36,076 nucleotides of DNA from Terriglobia bacterium (GTDB lineage Bacteria > Acidobacteriota > Terriglobia > JAIQFV01): the NCBI GenBank assembly GCA_020072965.1, contig JAIQFY010000054.1:1-36076 (forward strand). Direction: 5' to 3'. Shown here piece after piece: positions 7,956-15,797 of this stretch (its first letter is position 1; each line of letters begins with the position of its first letter). The notes under the pieces were generated by a model. The model saw only the letters and a list, made by a program, of their open reading frames with translations. It ran no database searches and was not told where the DNA came from. The position numbers were made by a program, and so were the translations under genes.

Positions 7956-8285
7956 GTGCCCATAGAAAAGGCTGGGACCTCGATTGTGGTCACAGACCTT
8001 CATCGGGAGGTGAAGATAAGGCTGAATGATGGGACGGTGGAATCAACGTTGCGAAAAGCTGTTGGCCAGAGCTATCCAATCTTTCACGATACCCTTGTTA
8101 GGGTTAAGGTGAATGATCTCGAAGTGGAAAAGAATGATATACCCTTCGGTGGCTCAAGTGAAGTTGAACCCGGGATCGAGACGTTCGAAGAGCAAGGCGT
8201 CAAGGTTACTCTGCTAGCCACACTTGCGCCGAAGGAGCAACGTGCCATTCGGGACAGTCCCGAATTTAAGCTTTTCTGTACGTAG
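7956..8285 (+). pseudogene. Short ORF, possible C-terminal fragment of a GHKL-type ATPase
   Basis: 109 residues from a GTG; the frame is open only from 7914 and there is no clear ribosome binding site. The pattern GTSIVVTDLHREV followed by a helical stretch and VRVKVNDLEVEKNDIPF resembles the segment after the ATP-binding domain of GHKL (MORC/Hsp90/MutL-like) ATPases, where 'G-T-x-I-x-V-x-D-L' precedes the transducer strand 'I-x-V-N-x-x-x-V-x-P'. The ATP-binding N-terminus is absent, so if this is right the gene is a remnant. It converges on the defence operon. It could instead be a real small gene of unknown function. Confidence 0.35.
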
Positions 8286-8308
8286 AGAATCAAGGCCATA
8301 TTATCGGG

Positions 8309-9256
8309 CTACGGCGTTAGGGGAAGCATTCCACCAAAAAGGCGTCGGCCGAGAGCCTCAACGATGCTTATGGCCGAATTAACTTCGTCGTGACTGACGC
8401 GGATCTTGCGACCTGCAACTGCCCCTGGATCGTTTGCTTTTTGGAGATACTCCTCATCTATAACGCCCATCTTGTGCGCCAAGAGATGACGTTTCTGGAA
8501 AACTCGGCAGGCACAGCCCCATTCATCAGAGCTAAGAGAATCGGCAAAATCGAATCCAAACGTCTCTTGCACTCTGCGCCTGGCCCCCGCAATATTTTGA
8601 AAGTGAATATCAGCCGCCTTCTGCAAGCAGATTTCCCGCCCGAAACCGTCGAAGGTAGAGACCACATTTTCCAATGCGTCTCCGATCAAATGATTGGCCA
8701 ACTCCGTGTCTGCCGATCTGGCCAGCGTTAGCTCCTTACTCGCAAGCTCAAGATTCTTGATCAGAATTTGAAGTGAATTGTGGACCCCACAGTCAGGGCA
8801 CCACCCGAATACGCCGTATATGGCGTACCGCAGCGTGCAGTTGTCGCAGACGACCTCGGTTTCGAGTTGCTTTTCTCGGTAGTACCGGATGGGCAAAGGC
8901 GATGATTCTTGCAACTTCATGCTGAAGCCGATGCCGAACAGGCCTTGTGGTTTGTACTCGAACTCAAGAGACTTCAGATCTTTGCGAATGGCGTCGGTCA
9001 CTTTTCGCAATACGACTGACCGAGCGTATTCCATTTGCTCCTGAGTAAAGAAAGTTCTGTTCTCACCACTGTGGCCGCAATAGGGACAATGGCAAGGAGC
9101 GGGGCCCTTCACGCCGGTACCAGGTGTAATCTTGAAGTATCCGAGGCATTCCTTCACAGGACACTCCCTGCCCAAATAGCCGTCCTCGTCCGCGCTGATC
9201 GGAATGCTGAACTGCGTGCCGAGGTTTTGGAGATGGTTCATACTAAATCGTCGCAT
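8309..9256 (-). CDS. Double zinc-ribbon protein with HEPN-type C-terminal domain
   Basis: 315 residues. Two zinc ribbons are visible: C32/C37 with C57/C60, and C137/C140 with C153/C156. The C-terminal half is helical and contains RHLLAHKMGVIDEEYL, an R256-x4-H261 motif of the kind that marks the RNase active site of HEPN domains, in the usual setting 'RH-x-x-x-H-x-x-G-x-x-D'. HEPN proteins are metal-independent RNases common in defence and toxin-antitoxin systems. The gene lies 36 bp after the Cap4-like gene on the same strand and is probably the last gene of the CBASS-like operon. An internal ATG (residue 6) is an alternative start. Domain call is by motif only; function in the system is inferred. 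Confidence 0.65.
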   Translation of the reverse strand: MRRFSMNHLQNLGTQFSIPISADEDGYLGRECPVKECLGYFKITPGTGVKGPAPCHCPYCGHSGENRTFFTQEQMEYARSVVLRKVTDAIRKDLKSLEFEYKPQGLFGIGFSMKLQESSPLPIRYYREKQLETEVVCDNCTLRYAIYGVFGWCPDCGVHNSLQILIKNLELASKELTLARSADTELANHLIGDALENVVSTFDGFGREICLQKAADIHFQNIAGARRRVQETFGFDFADSLSSDEWGCACRVFQKRHLLAHKMGVIDEEYLQKANDPGAVAGRKIRVSHDEVNSAISIVEALGRRLFGGMLPLTP

Positions 9257-9292
9257 TGAAGTTCTTCGTAGATATAGTTAATCCTACCGGGG

Positions 9293-10768
9293 CTATGTCC
9301 GCAGAGAGCAGCTCGGAATATACCCAGGGTCCTGATACTCGAATAGCTGAATTTCGCCAACCGAGGTCAACTGCTGTCCGAGAAACACGGCAAGAGCAAA
9401 AGGACCGTAGAAGAAAATGCGGGTCTTGAGAAACTGGTGCGTCTTCAGGATCTGGCCAAGGTGATCGCGCATCGCTCGCGTAAAAGCGCAGGCATCCCCT
9501 GCCCCTCCAATTGACTGCGCTCCTTGGGATGGTGGCGACATGAATACGAATATCTTCGGTCGGTTGCACGTGCCTTCCACATAGCGCATGACATCCCCGC
9601 GACCGTCGCCTTTGATGTTCAATCCAAGAACCAGATCCGCACCCCCGAGGCTGCCGTCGATAACCTCAACCCGCAGATCATATGGGCTGGTCGCCGGAGC
9701 ATCGGATCTCCAGTCGTCCTTCGAGGGTGGCTGCGGTATCTCGAATACCCAGCCGCCCACTGCAGGGAAAACGGCTCCCATCGCGATGCCGGTCGATAAA
9801 GCACATTTCCCCCGAAAGCGAATTACGCGCTCCTTTCGTTCCGCAACAATCCTCTTCTGAAGAGAACTTAACTCTGACAGTAGCTCAGCATTCCACACCT
9901 CCTGCGACGGTACACGGCGCGAAGCGCGGTCAAAATGCGAAGACCAGTCCAAAGCATAGTCTGCTGGCGGATCAAAAGATTCCTTTGTCCAGTTCTGAAC
10001 CCAGAGCGTGATGCTCTTCTTGCCAATTAGGCCCGTCGCTACTGCGGATCGCAAGATTCCCTCGATCGCAGCTCGTTCAAGAACGACGCCCTTGCTTGCC
10101 GTAATCGCCCTCATTATTTCGGAAAATGCCGGCTGCACCATAGACCGGAGTTTTCCGGAATACTCTGGGTGGCTCAGCAGGCGCGCGATGAATAGTTCCA
10201 CAGCGCGGTCATCGTGACACAAATCCCCATGGCCTACGTCGATGAAGACCTTCGAGTGAATGAAGTCTATGAGGTCGTCGAGGCTCCTCTTGCGTAACCG
10301 TTCGTCGAGGTCCTGCTTTGTGGAGGCTAGGGCCCCAGGCGCATCGTCATAAAACGGCGTGGCTCCCCGCAACCGGGCGAGGCCCGTCTCAATGGGTCGA
10401 AGCGTTGCGGACAGAGACGGGGACGCTAGTGTGAACCGCTCATAGACTTCCGGAAAATCGGAATCAAGGCGCTGGAAATGCTCCACTACAGATTTGAATT
10501 CGGCGGGCGCAACCTCGTGGTCTTTAACTTGAATGTGAATCCGGGACGATTTGCCTTCGCTTGTGAAGCGAATGTCGATGTCGCCGGTGCCCTCAAAGAA
10601 TAGTTGATGAAACGAACCCTCCAGCAGCCATAGCGGCAAATGACATGCTGCATAGCGCGTCTGGAAATCGTAACCTTTTCCTCCTGTGATTCCTCCTATG
10701 GCCTCTGGGGAGAGCAGGGAACCACGGCTGGCACCTGATTTGCGTGAACGCTCTTCGGAATCGGTCAT
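9293..10768 (-). CDS. cap4: Cap4-like effector: DUF4297 nuclease fused to SAVED domain
   Basis: 491 residues from the ATG at 10766-10768, which follows the CD-NTase stop by 7 bp; the frame open to 10969 would overlap the CD-NTase and lacks homology-like sequence. The N-terminus has GGKGYDFQTRYA, then acidic D63/D65 and Q80-V-K82 (HIQVKDH), matching the PD-(D/E)xK-type DUF4297 double-strand DNA nuclease of Cap4. The C-terminus (about 290-491) has the SAVED pattern: FFYGPFALAVFLGQQL, GEIQLFEY and YIPSCSL. In known Cap4 proteins, the SAVED domain binds a cyclic oligonucleotide made by the neighbouring CD-NTase, which activates non-specific DNA cutting. That role is very likely here. Confidence 0.85.
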   Translation of the reverse strand: MTDSEERSRKSGASRGSLLSPEAIGGITGGKGYDFQTRYAACHLPLWLLEGSFHQLFFEGTGDIDIRFTSEGKSSRIHIQVKDHEVAPAEFKSVVEHFQRLDSDFPEVYERFTLASPSLSATLRPIETGLARLRGATPFYDDAPGALASTKQDLDERLRKRSLDDLIDFIHSKVFIDVGHGDLCHDDRAVELFIARLLSHPEYSGKLRSMVQPAFSEIMRAITASKGVVLERAAIEGILRSAVATGLIGKKSITLWVQNWTKESFDPPADYALDWSSHFDRASRRVPSQEVWNAELLSELSSLQKRIVAERKERVIRFRGKCALSTGIAMGAVFPAVGGWVFEIPQPPSKDDWRSDAPATSPYDLRVEVIDGSLGGADLVLGLNIKGDGRGDVMRYVEGTCNRPKIFVFMSPPSQGAQSIGGAGDACAFTRAMRDHLGQILKTHQFLKTRIFFYGPFALAVFLGQQLTSVGEIQLFEYQDPGYIPSCSLRT

Positions 10769-10775
10769 TGTCGCC

Positions 10776-11648
10776 TCATTGGCCGAATTGCGAACCAAAT
10801 AGTTGACGCCACAGCCTACGGCTCGCTGTCTCGTCGGAGCTACTGAATGCGTTGCGGGACGTGGTAGCAGCGGATTTGACCTGCACCATGAAATCGTTGA
10901 ACTCCTTCGCTGGCCAGCGCTTTGCCACGTTGACTGATGAATATCCCGGATCGGAAATACTGGGCACACTGTTGGTATTGCGATAATTGCCGTAGCTGTG
11001 CTCGATGCCTTCGAACACGTTTACGATTGCATTTGCATGCGAGGACGGGCTCCCGATAGTCTGATGAATGAGCGTCTCAAGAATGTACGACTTGAGCTGA
11101 CAGGATTCGGTCGGTAACCTGTCCCGCCAGGACTTGAGCAGCTTCACCGTTTGCACGAAATACCCGTTGGTGGTTTTGTTTTTGTTGAGTCCGGCAGCAA
11201 TCTGGCCTTTCGGATGAGTCTGCACCCATTGATGGGCATCCCTGTCGGGTATCCACAATGGCCCGTCCTCGGCCGATACTGGTGTAGCCGGAACGATGTC
11301 CAGCCAAACGTCCTTAGCAGCATTAGCGCCCACCGATCGGCCTTGAGGCCTCGGCTCCTTGTAATACCTAGCGAGCACGCTTTGAATCCAAGCCAGAACA
11401 ACCTCAGGAATCGTGATCATCTGGTCGATGTCCAATATACAGATGACGTCAACATCGTTGATATCGTTGATCGCTGTGTGCCGGGCGTAGGAACCCGAAA
11501 GAAACGTATCCTTGTGCGCATCTTTCGATTCGCTATCGGTTCGCAATTGGTCGCGAACTTTTTCATGCGCAGCCTTGGCGGCTGCCACATCTTCGTCGCC
11601 CGGCTGAAGCGAAGTGAGAAACGTACTGAAATCGCCTGCCAGTTCCAT
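10776..11648 (-). CDS. CD-NTase (cGAS/DncV-like nucleotidyltransferase), CBASS signal synthase
   Basis: 290 residues, slightly short for the family. The polymerase-beta-type signature is complete: GSYARHTAINDINDVDVI, with G52-S53 and catalytic D65 and D67, then the third acidic residue D117 in VWLDIVPA. These enzymes make cyclic di- or trinucleotides when a phage infects. It starts 6 bp after the E1 gene and is followed 7 bp later by the SAVED effector, so it is the centre of the operon. The C-terminus reads GSQFGQ. In type II CBASS the very C-terminus of the CD-NTase is what the E1/E2 machinery conjugates, and here the glycine is followed by one Gln. Product nucleotide cannot be deduced. Confidence 0.9.
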   Translation of the reverse strand: MELAGDFSTFLTSLQPGDEDVAAAKAAHEKVRDQLRTDSESKDAHKDTFLSGSYARHTAINDINDVDVICILDIDQMITIPEVVLAWIQSVLARYYKEPRPQGRSVGANAAKDVWLDIVPATPVSAEDGPLWIPDRDAHQWVQTHPKGQIAAGLNKNKTTNGYFVQTVKLLKSWRDRLPTESCQLKSYILETLIHQTIGSPSSHANAIVNVFEGIEHSYGNYRNTNSVPSISDPGYSSVNVAKRWPAKEFNDFMVQVKSAATTSRNAFSSSDETASRRLWRQLFGSQFGQ

Positions 11649-11654
11649 GATGCG

Positions 11655-13124
11655 TTAGTCCTTTGTGGGTGAAGACGGGAGCGTCCCAAGGGAGGCTAAG
11701 TCGAGACCATATGAGGCAGCGATAGTCGAGATGAAATCGCCACAGACGGGGCAGGCTGCATCGCGCTCGAAGTAGATCCCATACCATCGATTAATTGTCA
11801 TTTCGTCACTGCTCTCGCTCAAAGGCGGCCAGTTGGCGTATTGAGTACCGGGTTCAGGCCTGTTTAGCCAAAGATACCAAGGTGCGTCGAAATCCCTGTT
11901 CAGAACACTTAGCGAAGTAGGCTTGTCTGCCAGAAGCTCCAACAACGCCAACTTTGTGAGCATGTTTGCGATCGGCAAGACATCCAATGACAAACCTGGT
12001 TCAACGGCTACTGGTTGATCAGAGTAGGCGATATCGTTGGCGTCAGAAGCGGAGGAGACCTCGACATCTGAAGCTTCCTCCGGCATCGCAGCCACAAAGC
12101 ACTCGTGGCAAGGTGATCGTTTTGGGCGCACCCGGAGAATCTGCCCGCCATAAGCCCGTCGAAAGGCACCGCCGTAAACCGCGACAACATTAGCCTCGAC
12201 ACACAGCTGGTTAACCAGCAGCTTACTCGGGCGATTATCTGTGCCGCAGATCACCACACTGGCTTGGGCAATAAGTTGCTTGAGAGTCTCTCTGTTTTCA
12301 TAAGTCAACTTAATGGGATACGTTAGCACTTGGGCATCCGGGTTCTTTTCGTGAATTAGATCGCGCACGACATTCACTTTGAAGCGGCCAACCTGTGAAA
12401 TGCCGCCAGGATGACGAGCCACATTTCCGACGGATAGCCTGTCCTGATCAACAAGTGTGAAACGGCCCACGCCGCACTTTGCTAGTTCAATTGCTGCATG
12501 TGCACCGCCGGTTCCGAGACCAATACAAAGTACGGACTTGTCGCTAAGGACGGTGGTTTCGAGAATACATGAGCGGCGAGTCGCGAGCTCCGGTTGTACA
12601 TCGGCGAAGACTGCGGTAACCGCTTCGTCAGCGTTGTTGACCGTTCGCCATGCTACGGCACGATGGGCAGAGCCGTCCGGTGCAGTGAACGTTGACGGAT
12701 CAGATCTGGAATCCTCGACCGGCGAAAGGAGAACACATAATTGAGTTCCGTCCGGCGGCGTCGTTCCATGGCCTAGCAATACTGCGCCCTGAATGATTGA
12801 CGACGATGCCTGTGCGCCGAGACAGCACTGCGTGAATGCATCACCTTCATCCCAAAAGTTAAAGAGCGATGAGACCATGCGATCGCGCGTAATCTGATGC
12901 CATTGTTCTCGGAACCACCGGCTTGACAAGGTGACCACGGCAAACATATCTGCGTCGTCAGCCGTGATGTTCAGCGCCCGCGGCGTCTGAGCACCCTCGG
13001 CGACGGCAACAATTGTGCGCCTGGTTTTGTCATAGACGAGCTTGGTGCGACCTGGCTTGCGCTCAGCAATTGCCTTCATTGCATCTCGGATCATTTGCTG
13101 CTGTTGTGGGTCATTTGTACTCAC
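11655..13124 (-). CDS. ThiF/E1-like adenylating enzyme (E1 half of a Cap2-type system)
   Basis: 489 residues. The Rossmann nucleotide-binding motif GLGTGG is at 202-207 in VLCIGLGTGGAHAAIELAK, followed by the ThiF/MoeB pattern VDQDRLSVGNVARH and the strand-end VICGTDNRPSK. Two CxxC pairs, C339/C342 (CHEC) and C458/C461 (CPVC), could hold the structural zinc of E1 enzymes. The first 190 residues form a separate domain that I do not recognise. No E2 domain is attached; that is encoded by the preceding gene, whose stop overlaps this start by 4 bp. Expected role is to adenylate a protein C-terminus (the CD-NTase by analogy with Cap2) and hand it to the E2. Confidence 0.87.
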   Translation of the reverse strand: MSTNDPQQQQMIRDAMKAIAERKPGRTKLVYDKTRRTIVAVAEGAQTPRALNITADDADMFAVVTLSSRWFREQWHQITRDRMVSSLFNFWDEGDAFTQCCLGAQASSSIIQGAVLLGHGTTPPDGTQLCVLLSPVEDSRSDPSTFTAPDGSAHRAVAWRTVNNADEAVTAVFADVQPELATRRSCILETTVLSDKSVLCIGLGTGGAHAAIELAKCGVGRFTLVDQDRLSVGNVARHPGGISQVGRFKVNVVRDLIHEKNPDAQVLTYPIKLTYENRETLKQLIAQASVVICGTDNRPSKLLVNQLCVEANVVAVYGGAFRRAYGGQILRVRPKRSPCHECFVAAMPEEASDVEVSSASDANDIAYSDQPVAVEPGLSLDVLPIANMLTKLALLELLADKPTSLSVLNRDFDAPWYLWLNRPEPGTQYANWPPLSESSDEMTINRWYGIYFERDAACPVCGDFISTIAASYGLDLASLGTLPSSPTKD

Positions 13125-13585
13125 AATGTTTCTCCCATTGTTCGAACGAATTCTGCCAGCGGGCGACCTGTGTCAATGTGTTGCTCGTAAGCCTCAATCC
13201 AGATAAGGCCCTTTAGAAATACTTTCTGAAGAAGAATGCTTGAATGCCATCGGGCATCTCGCCAGTGGCAAACCTGGACCATCCCATTTGAGGACGGAGC
13301 TAGGGTGTGCATCTGATGCGAAACTCCCAATCTTGAAAGCGGGGTGCCATCCGCCATCAGGAGCGGGAGCGGCTCGGTGATGTACATAGGCGGACGTTGG
13401 TACGGGAACCCGGACGGAATGGGAATGTGGAGGCGGTACCGATATCCGGCGTTGGAAAGGGTCACGCCAGACGCAAAATATGTATCCGCCGCCCTGTCTT
13501 GGTAGACGCTGAATTGCGTGAACCCTTCTCTCTGAAGGATTTCGTGCTCCAGCAGGAGTCTCTGACGCTGCTCAGCTGTCCACAT
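13121..13585 (-). CDS. Stand-alone E2-like (UBC-fold) conjugating protein
   Basis: 154 residues. The core YRLHIPIPSGFPYQRPPMYI (residues 50-69, in short) is the beta-meander and proline-rich 'P-x-x-Y/F-P-x-x-x-P' segment of E2 ubiquitin-conjugating folds. It is followed by H92 (SHQMHTL) and a single well-placed Cys106 in VQVCHW, the probable thioester cysteine, and then a helical tail. In most type II CBASS loci this domain is fused to E1 as Cap2; here it is separate. It overlaps the upstream HTH-JAB gene by 14 bp and the downstream E1 by 4 bp, indicating translational coupling. Confidence 0.82.
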   Translation of the reverse strand: MWTAEQRQRLLLEHEILQREGFTQFSVYQDRAADTYFASGVTLSNAGYRYRLHIPIPSGFPYQRPPMYITEPLPLLMADGTPLSRLGVSHQMHTLAPSSNGMVQVCHWRDARWHSSILLQKVFLKGLIWIEAYEQHIDTGRPLAEFVRTMGETL

Positions 13586-14846
13586 GGCTGCTCCGCTTCT
13601 CGTTCGCCTTCGCGGCTCGAAAGATTTCGAGGATGCCCGGTATGTCTGGCGCTACCAAGCCGCCTGGCGTCTTAATGAGCTCAGCCGTACCAGCGTCACG
13701 ATTGAGGCGGTGTACCTCCAGGACTGTCATCGGCCATGCGGTACCGAGAGCGAATGCAAGGTAGTTCTGTTCCTCAAGGTTTGCCACGACGACACAGCCG
13801 AATCCGGTCGTGTGATGCTCCACAGCACTCCCGCTTTCATTTTGCAAAGCTTCGGCAAGCTGAGAAAGCGTTCTTTCTCGTGTTGTTGCATCAACGTCGG
13901 ATGCGGGCTCCAAATTCGGCGGTGCAGCATCAGATCCGATCCGAATTCGCTGCAATGAGATCTTTTCCCACGCGAAGAACTCCTGCTCGGGGAGTACTCG
14001 TCTCGCCAGCAGCGCTTGCCGAACCGGACTCAAACCTGGCGATACTTTGACACGCAACGGGAGGGGGCCACTGTTTTGGCTCGAAAGGTCGTAAAGCCAG
14101 GGATGAATCCTGATCGTAGGCTCACCACGGGTGTCTTCCAAGGTGACGATGATCTCCGCCATTCCAGTGAATTGGTTGCGACCTGCAATGCTGAGAATGC
14201 GTTTTCGGTCGCCACCGCTAGGGGCGGACAGGCCTAGTCTGTGGTGAGAGTGCCAGTCACCGAAATACCGCAAAGCCCAATCGGACGCGAGAGTTTCACT
14301 GAACTGCCGGAGGTAATCAACATCCAGACGAAAGTGTGCGTTATTCCGCTGCGCATTTGGTCCAGCCTTTGTCGCGAGAAGGATAGTTGGAATATCATGC
14401 CAACGGCCGAACAGATCGCCTCCCGTCTCGATGGACCACGCCGAGGCTTCTGCTGCGATCGCACGCAACTCCGATTCCCATGTGACCAGAAAGCCGCGCG
14501 GTATTTTGGGCGGTGACCGCCGGTTGAGAAATTTGGTTAGGCGTTGGATCAGCATATCGGACTCGGGCGAAGCACGAAGTGAACGGAGGAGAGTAATGAG
14601 GTGTGGGCGTTCTTCGATCCACTCCCTCAGGTTGGGAGACAGACGGTTATCTGCGGCCTCAAGTTCTTCCGGTGGAATCTCAAGGACCGATGATATGCGC
14701 TGTCTTAAGTCCGCGCTTGGAAGACGTCGGTTCGCTTCGATGTCAGCAACGTACGCGGGCGTTACGCCGATCTCCCCCCCTAGTCGGCGAAGCGACCAGT
14801 TACGGGCTAAACGCCTGTTCTTGATGAATTCTCCCAGCTCGGCCAT
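13572..14846 (-). CDS. XRE-type HTH fused to JAB/JAMM isopeptidase (Cap3-like)
   Basis: 424 residues from the ATG at 14844-14846. The N-terminus (residues 1-60) is an XRE/Cro helix-turn-helix: LGEFIKNRRLARNWSLRRL, GVTPAYVADIEANRR. Residues about 120-260 form a JAB/MPN metalloprotease with the full JAMM set: E140 in SIETGGDLFG, H199-S-H201 in GDWHSHHRLG, then S210 and D213. The last ~100 residues are an extra alpha/beta domain that I do not recognise. Cap3 in type II CBASS removes the conjugate made by Cap2; the HTH fusion suggests the same protein also represses or senses for the operon. I reject the ATG at 14882 because it lies inside the -35 box of the promoter and adds only a hydrophobic 12-residue tail. 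Confidence 0.87.
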   Translation of the reverse strand: MAELGEFIKNRRLARNWSLRRLGGEIGVTPAYVADIEANRRLPSADLRQRISSVLEIPPEELEAADNRLSPNLREWIEERPHLITLLRSLRASPESDMLIQRLTKFLNRRSPPKIPRGFLVTWESELRAIAAEASAWSIETGGDLFGRWHDIPTILLATKAGPNAQRNNAHFRLDVDYLRQFSETLASDWALRYFGDWHSHHRLGLSAPSGGDRKRILSIAGRNQFTGMAEIIVTLEDTRGEPTIRIHPWLYDLSSQNSGPLPLRVKVSPGLSPVRQALLARRVLPEQEFFAWEKISLQRIRIGSDAAPPNLEPASDVDATTRERTLSQLAEALQNESGSAVEHHTTGFGCVVVANLEEQNYLAFALGTAWPMTVLEVHRLNRDAGTAELIKTPGGLVAPDIPGILEIFRAAKANEKRSSHVDS

Positions 14847-14853
14847 ACAGCTG

Positions 14854-14882
14854 ATTATGATAATATATGCATATATTGTCAA
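14854..14882 (-). promoter_or_regulatory. Sigma70-type promoter of the defence operon with palindromic operator
   Basis: Read on the minus strand: TTGACA (14877-14882), a 17-bp spacer, CATAAT (14854-14859). The perfect 16-bp palindrome AATATATGCATATATT (14862-14877) fills the spacer and is a natural operator for the XRE domain encoded immediately downstream. Only 7 bp separate the -10 box from the ATG of the HTH-JAB gene, so the transcript should start at or very near the A of the ATG: a leaderless mRNA. Confidence 0.7.
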
Positions 14883-15797
14883 TATCTTTGTAAATATTTC
14901 TGCATCAGCTTGTTAGGCCGCTTGCATCGGTTAATCCGATGTCAGTGGACAAGCCTTCCGGCATTACACGAATGGAGAACAATGGGCGAATACGATTGAG
15001 CCTAATATGACGTGGTGATGAGGACGGGAACGTACCCGGCCATTTCTATTATTTGGAAAAACGCGGAGCAACAGCATCGAGTCGGACCAAGCTATGTTGC
15101 ATTGGGATAGGAGAACAATTGCGAAAACCGGGTATTCTCGAGGCTTGAGGGGCTCTTTTCGCCCTCAAAATTATCCCCATAAGCCGCTTCGTCCTCCCGC
15201 AACTGGCAACCCGGTTCGACGGGCATCACGTCCCTTCCTCTGGCTCTCAGTCCCAACTGCTTCCGTTGTAGGGCCTCTTCGATGTGCTCGCGGCAGGCTT
15301 GCTGCAACTGTTCTGATGTTATGGGCGCCTCTGTGTCCGATTACCGGTCGTCTGCAATTTGTTCTTGACTCATGCTGGGTCGGGGAATAAACTTTCGTCC
15401 TGTTGGAGGCTTTAAGCATCGCGATGCGCTGTGCGATTGAAAACAGGCACCCGCTAGTGCTTGATACCCTATAGATTCTAAATCTCCCGAAGACCTTTCC
15501 CATTGGGTTACAAAGGACGTCGAGATTGCTTTTTGGCTGGCACATCTCCACGTAGCTTAAAAGTTTTGGCTGCCGCGGCAATCTGTGATTTCGGCTGGCG
15601 AATTTTCACTGGGCTTTTGCAGAGTTGTCAGAAAAGAATCTCGGTCTTAAGAAACATTTTAGAACTTGCAACCTGATCTTTCGATTGCGCCGCCACGGAG
15701 GAAGGGCTGCCCTCTAACAGAAGCTCCGTTCTTCAGCGGCGCTGAAACAGCGGCCGATTATCTCCCTCAAGATCTTCCTGGATAAGAGGAAGCCCCC
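14883..15797. other. Gene-free stretch upstream of the defence operon
   Basis: About 900 bp between the divergent HTH-JAB and HerA/TraG-like genes. The first 30 bp are very AT-rich and contain a second imperfect AATAT...ATATT dyad next to the promoter. The only open frames (minus strand about 15092-15335 and 15171-15581) lack a ribosome binding site and family features; a short helical stretch near 15210-15330 could be the scrap of a decayed gene. No RNA gene seen. Confidence 0.4.

Noticed and set aside
10769-10969. N-terminal extension of the Cap4-like frame
   Set aside because: It would overlap the CD-NTase by almost 200 bp and reads as out-of-frame CD-NTase sequence; the ATG at 10768 is well placed.
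15171-15581. 136-aa minus-strand frame in the gap before the ATPase
   Set aside because: No ribosome binding site, unusual composition and no family features; overlaps another equally weak frame.
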